Shown in pieces: positions 55,868 to 64,000 of a stretch of 64,000 nucleotides of DNA. The notes under the pieces are model-generated. The model did no database searches. It was not told the origin of the DNA and saw only the letters and a program-made list of their open reading frames with translations. Position numbers and translations under genes: made by a program. Source of the stretch: Chlamydomonas sphaeroides (lineage: Eukaryota > Chlorophyta > Chlorophyceae > Chlamydomonadales > Chlamydomonadaceae); contig BDDC01000004.1 of assembly GCA_001662425.1 (NCBI GenBank), forward strand, positions 162,572 to 226,571. Direction: 5' to 3'. Within the stretch, counting starts at the first letter, position 1; each line of letters opens with the position of its first letter.

Positions 55868-58800
55868 CTAGGAGAAGTCGCGCTCGGGGAACAGCGCTGG
55901 CGCTATGAGGGTCCAGCAGTAGAGCACTCCGGTGGCCCACTGCGCGGCTGTCTTGACCCACACACTGGCCCAGCCCACGTCGATGCGGTCCTTCTCCTGT
56001 AGCGCGGCAGAGCGAGTAGGGGAAAGGGGAGTGGGGGCCCAGGGTCACCGACGCGTCGTCGAGGGCTAGGTAGGTTTGATGTACGTGCATCGCTCACGCC
56101 ACGTCGGTAGCATGCGAGCTGCCCGCCGGCGCTACGCTGGCCCTCCGGCCTTGCGCGAGCGTGGCAACGTACAAGGAGCCTTGAAGGTGCATGCAACAAA
56201 CCGCCATACGCTACTTGATAGCAGTCGTCCATTGCTGCTCGCATGCTGCTATGGAGCCACGCGGGTGCACATGCGCCACCGCTACCTGCGCCTCGCTGCC
56301 CCAGCCCGTCATGAGCATGGCGATGTACATGGAGGCCAGCGCAAAGATGAGGTGGAAGAAGGCGTAGTTGTACGACACGGGGCCGTCGGTCCTGGGTCGG
56401 GGAAGGCGGCGAGTAGGCGGTGGGGCAGGCCGGCAGCGAGGCGACCATGGGGTGCGACATGGCAGGCTGCGCAATGTAAGCCCCGTCTGACATTGCGGCA
56501 CGCGCTTGACGCCCTAGAGTATATCCATGCATGGGTGCAGTCGGCTTATCGACATGTAGCATCTCGACACATAGCATCGATATGAGGTACGGGGTCCACG
56601 GGTGTTACCCACTTTGCGCCCTGCTGCGGCGCCTGCGGCCCGCCCGTGACCGCCTCGCGCGTGGCCTCGGCCACATCCGGCACGCCGTCCAGGCCGGCCG
56701 AGGTGAGGCCCTCCTCCGCGGACAGCAGCGCCTGGCGCTGGGGAGACAGCGGGAGGGCGCAGGAGGCCCACGGAGAGCGCGGGAAGGAGGGCGGGGCGGG
56801 GCGGGGCGGCGTCGTTGTGCATGGCTGGCGCGCGGCAGACACGGGGATGCGCGACGCGAGCGCACAGCCCCCTTCCGTCCGAGCCCGGCCGGGCGCAACG
56901 CTGGCACGCCCTCTCGCACCAGACTGCCCCGACCGACCGACCGACCGGCAGCCCCCACCTGGCCCGGCTCGCCGTCCTGTTGCTGTAACGAGCGGCGCAC
57001 ACCGCCGAACCGTACGGTACTACACACCGTGTGCGCTCCTTACCCGCACCCACTGCTGCCCACACCGCCCGCCCCCACCTGGCCCGGCTCGCCGTCATCG
57101 CTGCCGTCCAGCGTGAAGAGCGAGGTGTTGGATCCGGCCCGGAAGGCGGCGTACACCACGGAGGCCAGCGTGACGATCATGCCCAGCGCCAGCGTGCCGC
57201 CTGGGGGTGGGGGCGGGGGAGGAGGGAGGGGTTGGCGGGGAGCAGCGAGCGGAGTTGAGCACACGCGACAGCGGTCGGCGGAGTGACCCCAGCATGCCAG
57301 GGCAGCTGCAACGCGCCCTGTGCACCAGTCGCCGAATCATGGCCGGTTAGAATCTATCGAGTTAAACCGTCGATGTATCGATAGATCCAATATAAGACAC
57401 GACGCAAGCGCCCACACACGGCATGCGCCGCGCTCACCCGAGGCGGCCGTCATCTGGCGCGCGAGGCCGTTGCAGGCGTAGTCGCGCGGCTCGCTCTGCA
57501 GCGCCGAGAAGCACAGGTAGGCGGCGTAGAGGGCGATGACGGAGGAGGGGAAGATGGAGCCCTGGGGGAAGATGGAGGGAGGTTGGCGGCGAGGGAGGTT
57601 GGGAGCGAGGGAGGGAGCGCGGGACAAAGAGACCGACCGCGCCCGGAAGGTGCTCCTTAGGCCATAAGGCCGCGGCAGTGCGCCTGCCGTCTTACCCCTC
57701 CTGCCAATCCCCAAACCACCGGTTGCCATTCCACCCCTCGAAGTAGTGTAACGTGTAACGCTGTTGCTTTCCTGAGCAATGAGCACACATTTCCATCCCT
57801 CCTCCCCGTCGGCCAGCTCCCTCCTCCAGCACCACCTCGCCACCGGCGCCAGCGACTGCCCGCGGAAGGCCACCGCCAGCCCATCCGCCACAACGCACGA
57901 AACACACACGCTTCTGCCCTGCCATTCCCCCGCCTGCTTCCCCCATCCTTTCCCCCGCCCCACCTGCCGCGACACGGGCGCCAGGGACAGCGCGCTGAAG
58001 GCCACCACCAGCAGCAGCGTGAGCGTGATGAGCGCGATGTTGAGCGAGCAGGAGCCGGCGCCCGCGGGCTTGAACCAGTAGTACATCAGGCCTGGCGGGG
58101 AGGGGGGAGGGAAAGGGGGAAGGGCGGGGAGGGGGGCCGTGTGTGCCGTGCTGTGCTGCGCGCCGCGCAGCAGGCGCTGGGATCACGTGAGCAGACCCCC
58201 GATCGCCATGCCGCCGGCGTGCACACGATGGCAGCGGACAGCGGGGAGGAGAAAGAGATGTCGACTGGGCAGACTTGGCCTGGCGCGTTTCCCATGTGCC
58301 CAGGCAACGTCCGCCCCTTGTCAAGAGCACCCTTCGTAAAGTCGAGCGTGCGCCCGCCCCCCTTCCCCCTGGCAACACCCCACTCCACCCCACTGAGAAG
58401 CGAGTGACGTCGACGTTGCGTACTTCACAGCCCCAAAGCTGCGACGCCCTGTGCTCCCATCCCCAGGCGCCCATGTGGCCCCATGGTGCCACCCTGCCCC
58501 GTGACGCATGTCCCCACCCTACAAGGACCCCGCAGCCCTCGTCCCCAGCCTTCGTCCCCGCCGAACAGCATATGGCCACCTTCCCAAACCCTGCGCTGCG
58601 CCTTCCCGTCCGCCCCCCTTGTACCCACCCGCCAGCGTCAGCGTGCCGCCGTACCCAACCGCGGTCAGTCCCATGAGGCCGTACAGCCAGCGCTCGTCGT
58701 CCTCGCCAGAGGCCACCCACGAGTCATTCCAGCACTGTGGCGGCGGGGGGCGGGGGGTATTGGGGAGCGAGCAAGCACGGGGGGCGAAGGGGTTCAAATA

Positions 58801-61121
58801 AATGGGAGTGTGCGCGTTCCGCGCATGGCTCATCGGCCGAGCACGTCGTGCACAGCGTCCGTGCCGCACATCATCTGTACCCTCCGTACCCTTTCCGCAC
58901 CTGTACGAAGTCCAGCAGGATGATCATCTGGATGACCAGGAAGATGCCGGAGCCCACGCGCGCCGCCCAGCCTGCGGCACACGTACGGCAGCAATACGGC
59001 ATCAGTGCACGGAATCAGCGCGAGTGGCACAGTGGGGGAGACGTGTCACTAGCGACCCAAGGGGTCTAACACGCCCGGCGGCAGGACAGCGGCCGACCCC
59101 CCCGAATCAGCCACCCCAAGGAAGCGGCCGCCTCCTGGCCGCGCTTGGCACACGGGCGGCAGGAGTTGCAGCGGCACGCTGGCTGCCGCTGCTGCCTGGC
59201 TCGCGATGGTTGCGCGCGCCGGCGCGGGCTGGCTCGCTACGGTCGCGCCGGTGGCGGCGGGGAAGATGTGCCACAAGCGGCCGCAGGGGCCCTACACGCC
59301 CGGCGGCATAACGGCTGCCGGGCAGCAGGTGGCGCAGGGCATGGCAGCCGCCGGTGCTGCCTGGCTCGCCATGGTCGCGAGGGCTGCCTTTCCGATGGCG
59401 CGGACGGCAGGTCGGGCACGCTTGAAGGCTCTAGCAGCAGGGGCCCCGGGCCGGGCCGGACCGGGGCCCACTGCTCCGGCTGCGTGGCACCCCAGACACG
59501 CGGCGCCTCCCGGCCTAGGGCTGCTGCTGCTGCTGCTGCGGCCGCTGCTCGCGTCCCGGCGGCCGCCTGCGCCCCGGCTGCCCAGGCTCGCGCCGCGTCG
59601 TCGGCAGCGTTGGTCGGCGGCTGCAGCTGCGGCTGCGGAAAACCGCGCCGGCGGCAGCGTGGAGTCACGGCTGCCGCGATAGCTGCCCATGCAAGGGCCC
59701 TAGGGCGCAAGCCAAGGCCAGTCCGGAGGCTTGGCCCGGCACCGCCTGGACCGCCGGGGCGGGCGCCGCTGCTGCAGCGGAGCGCGCGCCGCCGCGGCTG
59801 CCGCCGTTCGCCCCAGCTCCAACGCGGCGGCGCGGACCTGGGCCGCCGACGCAGGCGGCCGCCGGGACCCGAGCCGCGGCCGCAACCGCGGCCGACCTGA
59901 GCCTTGGCCGCCGCCGCTGCTGCTGGACGCGCCAGGCCTGATTGCCCCCTCCCCTCCCCGGGGGTAGTTCGCAAGGTCGCATGGTGCGGGGTGGCGGGCG
60001 ATCGGCCTCCCGGGCCGCTGCCCCTTGGGGCCCGGGCGCGCGGCGGCTCGCGGGAGCGGCAATGGCCGCACCTACGGCCGCCGCCCGCCTCGGCCCCAGC
60101 CACCGACAGCAGGCGACGGCGCCATAGGCAAGCCAGCGCTGCGAGTCACCGGTGTGGGGACCTTGCGTGCGCGCCGCCTCGTGGCGGCCCCATGCCATCG
60201 GCTTGGCGCGGCGCCGGTGGGGCTGCCGATACCGACAGGGCTGCAGGCGCACGACCGACAGGCCCCCGGGGGGAGCCCAGGCGTGCGTCTGGGACCAGGG
60301 CGGAATGCCTGTCGCGTGCCATCAGGGTACGGCGGCGTACTGTGGGGGACTCACTGTAGGCGTTGAGGACCTCGTTGGGGAAGAGGAAGGGCAGCGCCGT
60401 GAAGAGCAGCCACAGCGCCAGCTTGACCAGCGGGTGGCCGTGGTGCAGGTAGGTGTCGCGGCGGTCGCCGCGGGTACGTACGCCCAGCATGGTCAACGAC
60501 ATGCACCCGAAGAACAGCTGGTCGGGGGAAGGAAGGGGGCAAGGGGGGAAGCGGCAGCGGTGATGACGCGTGGGGCAGGTGCGGCGCGATGGCGCAGCGC
60601 TGCGAGCCACGACAGTAAAGGCAGCGAAGGATGGCGATGGGTGCTGGGAAAGCGCTGCGCAGGCTTTGCGTGTCGCGATGCGACTCACGAAATTGCCCAT
60701 GCTGACGCGATAGACGGCCTGCTGGCCAAACCACTGGTCCACATCAATCTGTGAGACGTCCTTGACAATCCCTGCGGTGCCGGGGCGTGTTTCCGGCAGC
60801 GGTCGCTCAGCAAAGAGTCCACATAGGTCGCTCGCCGCGCGCTGGCAGCGCTGTGCAAGCTCACAGGGAATCTTCTGAAGGATGGGCGTTGCGAAGTCGC
60901 GCAGCACCCACGCCACCACCATCGCCAGGAAGAACAGCACGGACCAGGCGACCCTAGCGCTGTGCCGGAGCACCTGCGAGCGTTGAATCATGGTTTACAC
61001 ACGCAGCGTGGCGCCTGCTTGGTCGACTGCGTACCTCCCGGCCCGCACACTGGCATGCGGTGCACGCCGCGTAGGCCGCCATATTGGCGACGCAGCTGCC
61101 CAGGTAGCCCCCTAAAAACAT
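55868..61121 (-). CDS. SERINC/TMS1 family membrane protein
   Basis: SERINC proteins are about ten-helix membrane proteins linked to serine incorporation into membrane lipids and to lipid scrambling. The ATG at 61121 begins MFLGGYLGSCVANMAAYAAC, followed by the family's Cys-rich N-terminus (CTACQC). Later exons (about 60975-60690, 60519-60352, 58975-58903, 58734-58628, 58091-57965, 57561-57438, 57202-57080, 56741-56610, 56393-56290, 56003-55868) carry ARVAWSVLFFLAMVVAWV, QAVYRVSMGN, FFGCMSLTMLGV, GHPLVKLALWLL, GSGIFLVIQMIILLDF and LNIALITLTLLLVV. The C-terminus is fully conserved: YNYAFFHLIFALASMYIAML, then VGWASVWVKTAAQW and ALFPERDFS. The family match is strong end to end. One intron of about 1.4 kb (58985-60350) is far longer than the others. 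The exon ending at 57080 has its donor edge duplicated. Confidence 0.9.
56951..57096 (-). repeat. Exon-edge duplication, SERINC gene
   Basis: 26 bases covering the end of an exon (D-G-E-P-G-Q) and its donor at 57071-57096 recur without a mismatch at 56951-56976 in the next intron, exactly 120 bp away. Confidence 0.85.
59040..60345. other. Unusually long, repeat-rich SERINC intron
   Basis: Very GC-rich, with internal repeats: ACACGCCCGGCGGCA occurs at 59069 and 59294, and CTGGCTCGC(C/G)ATGGT-like units occur near 59195, 59230 and 59360. Long open frames here are Ala/Arg/Pro-rich by composition only. It may be an old insertion in the gene. Confidence 0.5.
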
Positions 61122-63464
61122 CTTGCTGGCGCCAGCAGGAGCAACCCGTCACGGTGGGAAAGCGTGCAGTGTGGTTGGTTTGCGTCTCGCTTCGTTTCGC
61201 TTGTATCGGCTTTTTGGTCAGTGCTTGCAGTTAAGGAAAGGTATGGCGAGCAGGGTGGCGCACGAGGTAGTTGCAGGGCCAGCGCGTGGCGAACCCAACC
61301 TTCAGCCCGCGCATCGCCCCATCGCCCCCACCGCAAACCCGCAACACGCGTTCCCTCACCCCCAGAGAGACATAATTTCTGCCGCCGACTGTGGACGTGT
61401 GTCAGCTACCTTGCCTGTGCACCCCCACAAGGAGAGACGCACCTGGGCGCACAGCGTTGCTCGGCGACCTCACCACCAACCGTCCTCTCAGGTACCTGTC
61501 AGGAGGTACCGGTAGCGTCAGTTGGTTTAGTTGCCGACAGGCGACTAAAGGCGGCACTGCCGGCGGGGGCGGGCGCCCTTGACCAGGTGTTGGGTGTCTA
61601 GCGCAGTTCTGTGGCCTTGTTAGCACGCTCACGGGAGCACGGGGTGGCGGTTGGGCCACGCTGGTTCTACAGTGAAAGGGCCGCCGCGGCTAGCGGCAGC
61701 CTCGGCAGCTGGTTATCAGCTAAAAGCCTCGACAGCGGCTGCGGCTTGGCTGTCGGCTGGCTGCTGCGCCCTGTGGCCACGCGCCTCCTCCTTCTGAATG
61801 CCGCCCCTCCATTGAACACAGGGGAAGCCAACTGAGGCTGTAACCTGTGAAATCGAAAACTCACCATAACCCTCCCCGCCGTGCCCATCGAGATGGCTAC
61901 GGCCCTGCAGCGGCTACCGGCGCAGGCTCGCTCGCAAGGCCCAGGCCGAAGCTATTAGGTGACTCTCATCTCACACGTTCTGGCATCGCTGGCTTCAGTG
62001 GAAGCCTTGGGGCCCAGGCCCCAGCCATGGCTGCTGCAGTTTGTTCGGTGGCCAGCGGCTGTCATGCTGGCGTGTTACATGCGCCGCACACGCCGATGGG
62101 GCCCGCGTAACTTGGGGCACAAGCAAGCCACACACACGCGCCCCTTCGCCGCTGCGCTGCGCTACCAGCACGGCAGGACGCCCGCCTCGAGTGGATGGGC
62201 CCGTGCAAGCGCTCTCAACATAACGCGGCACAGCGCCACGACAGCGCGCCACCCCTACCCCGCTATCATGGAAGAGACACACACGGCGACACGGGCCTCA
62301 GCCAAGGCCGCTGTCGGCGTCGCCGCCTCAATGCTACACCTTGCTACAGCAGCGGCCCTTGAGGCCCAGGCGGTCGCCCCCTCGCGATGCTCGATCCATA
62401 TATATATGACATGCCCGGCGCGTCCGCTGCCAGACCACGCCACAGCGACGCACGCCGTAACACATCCACCATGCTCTACCAGTCACTCGGCACGCAGGCC
62501 ATGTACATAACAATACACACTCCGTCCCTCCGCCCATGCCACATGCACGGCGCTGTGAGGCGCCACGCAACACTCCACGCCACTCGAAGAATGCAGCGAA
62601 GAACACAGCCGCACCCGGCCCGCCCCGAACGGCCACAACCGCGGGCGCGCGGCCTTGCCCCAGGCAGCCGAGGTCCCCGCCACATCAGCCCGTGCCGCAC
62701 GGCAGCCGCCGTCCCGTGCTCGCCGTTCCGCCCTCATAGACTGTAGTGGCTGGCATGTAAAGATCCACCTATACACACAGCGCGGCAGCCGACTCCTCAG
62801 CAATGCGTCGCGACGCCAGCAGTCGCCGCCGCGATCACGGTGACGCCATGCCAGCCGGTCCGCACGCGAGTCGAGGCCCTGGGGGGCCGCGCACCCCTTT
62901 GGGCCGCGCCCAAGGCGCCGCAGCAACGCTGCCGGCACAGCCTGCCTTGATTCTCCCCTGCGTTGCCGGCATGATGCCGAGGGCAGGCCGCGCTGACACA
63001 CGCGCAAAAAAATCACTCTCGCCGCCTAGGCCCGGGCATGACAGGCCCGAGGTGCGCAGGTTGGAGAGTTCTCCCAACGTCAGTCAGGCCGCGCGTCCGT
63101 CGGCGCGAGCACAGCGCAGGGCGCCGCGCTTGATGTTCGGCGGCTGGGTACACACGACTCATGCCACCAGCCAGCGGCGCTCGCTGCGGCGCTCGCAGCG
63201 CATTCCCAACGCAAACACAGCCGCATGGATGCCGGCACGGCAGGGGCGGCCCCGGGCCGAGAGCTCGGCCCTCGGCTCCATCCGTGCCGTCCTGGCCTGT
63301 TCGCAGCCACAAAGGGTTCGCACTGATTCCAACCATCCATCCGTGCATCGCCGGCCCATGCGGTGGCGCGCGGCAAACGACGCGCCACGGAGGCCGCAGC
63401 AACGCAGCGCCGCCGTGGCAGGATTGGCCGGGCCACAGCTGCAACGACCACCGGCCGCAGCCAG
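61122..63464. other. SERINC 5' flank and unassigned sequence
   Basis: The promoter of the SERINC gene should lie just right of 61121. No gene is recognised further on; open frames are short or compositionally biased. Confidence 0.4.
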
Positions 63465-63538
63465 CCAGCAGCAGCCAGCAGCAGCCAGCAGCAGCCAGCA
63501 GCAGCCAGCAGCAGCCAGCAGCAGCCAGCAGCAGCCAC
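63465..63538. repeat. 10-bp tandem repeat (GCCAGCAGCA)
   Basis: About seven perfect units. All frames stay open through it, which explains the several Gln/Ser- or Leu/Ala-rich open frames here. Confidence 0.9.
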
Positions 63539-64000
63539 GGGGCCAAACGCCCTGCGGCCCAGACAGCACGGCAGCCACACGACGGCGGGCGGCCGCCCCG
63601 AGCCAGCGCCAGCCGTTCCAGCCGCCACAAGCGGTGGTGGTTCATGCAGGGCGATGCGACCTACCTCCGACCGCCAAGCCTACGCCCAAATATGCACACC
63701 TCCTGCCTGCAGCCTGCACTACCGGTAGGACGCCCCTGACCTCCCGTATCTCAATGTGTCGGGGGTATTCGTGGCAGCGCCGACGCGCTTCTCACACCAC
63801 ACCACGACCGCTCCTCGGCACTGGTAATGCAAATGCGCTCCACAGCGGACCCCAACCGACCACCCCACTGCTATGACTGCATCCCTCTGCCCAGGGCACG
63901 CGACCCAGGGCGCTCTTCGCAAGCTCAGCCCACTCCAGAAGCGGTACCCGCATGATCAAAGAACACGAACACCCGCATGCACACATACACATAGTCCACA
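63539..64000. other. Unassigned sequence at window end
   Basis: No coding, RNA or repeat feature can be supported. Confidence 0.4.

Noticed and set aside
59237..60103. A 289-codon Ala/Arg/Pro-rich frame inside the SERINC intron
   Set aside because: Extreme GC removes stop codons by chance. All frames here look alike and none shows a domain or splice logic.
63465..63538. A CRISPR-like array
   Set aside because: The 10-bp units are contiguous with no spacers. It is a simple tandem repeat in a eukaryotic genome.

Overview
This window is nuclear DNA of a green alga (Chlorophyta, probably a chlorophyte related to Chlamydomonadales or Sphaeropleales). The reasons are strong GC bias, genes cut into many short exons by GT-AG introns of roughly 100-400 bp, a TGTAA-type 3' end signal behind at least one gene, and a gene set typical of plants and algae: a Like-Sex-Four-2 type phosphoglucan phosphatase, a plant-type TBC Rab-GAP, a plant Cys-rich family protein, and SERINC. 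A run of ten Ns at 55530 shows it is a draft assembly. There are no operons. Almost every long open frame crosses introns, so the genes were rebuilt exon by exon from splice sites, phases and family motifs. Exon edges are my readings and could be off by a few bases.

Layout. 1-3335 (+): 3' part of a multi-pass membrane protein. 4292-5475: a truncated copy of the TBC gene between direct repeats. 6159-16444 (-): a 38-exon gene that joins a secreted haem peroxidase to a complete multicopper oxidase. 17285-20729 (-): TBC Rab-GAP, with inverted repeats in the introns on both sides of its second exon. 21472-25926 (+): conserved Cys-rich membrane-type protein with a Pro/Tyr/Gly tail. 28599-29433 (+): small cytidine-deaminase-like protein. 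31889-40453 (-): large protein kinase with a GAF-like N-terminal region and an unusual DFG site. 41890-46380 (-): LSF2-like phosphoglucan phosphatase. 46977-50354 (-): unknown multi-pass membrane protein. 51196-54002 (-): leucine-rich-repeat protein. 55868-61121 (-): SERINC/TMS1 family protein. 61122-64000: no gene recognised.

The genes do not form one pathway. The most striking item is the peroxidase-multicopper oxidase fusion. All 38 exons join in phase (100 + 3629 nt, 1,243 codons including stop), all four copper-binding motifs and both peroxidase histidines are present, and there is no room or start codon for a second gene between the two halves. A second theme is a repeated pattern in six genes: the edge of an exon, usually with its splice donor, is copied again 104-125 bp away inside the neighbouring intron. 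In the TBC gene the segment between the two copies also occurs inverted in another intron, which suggests a mobile, introner-like insertion.
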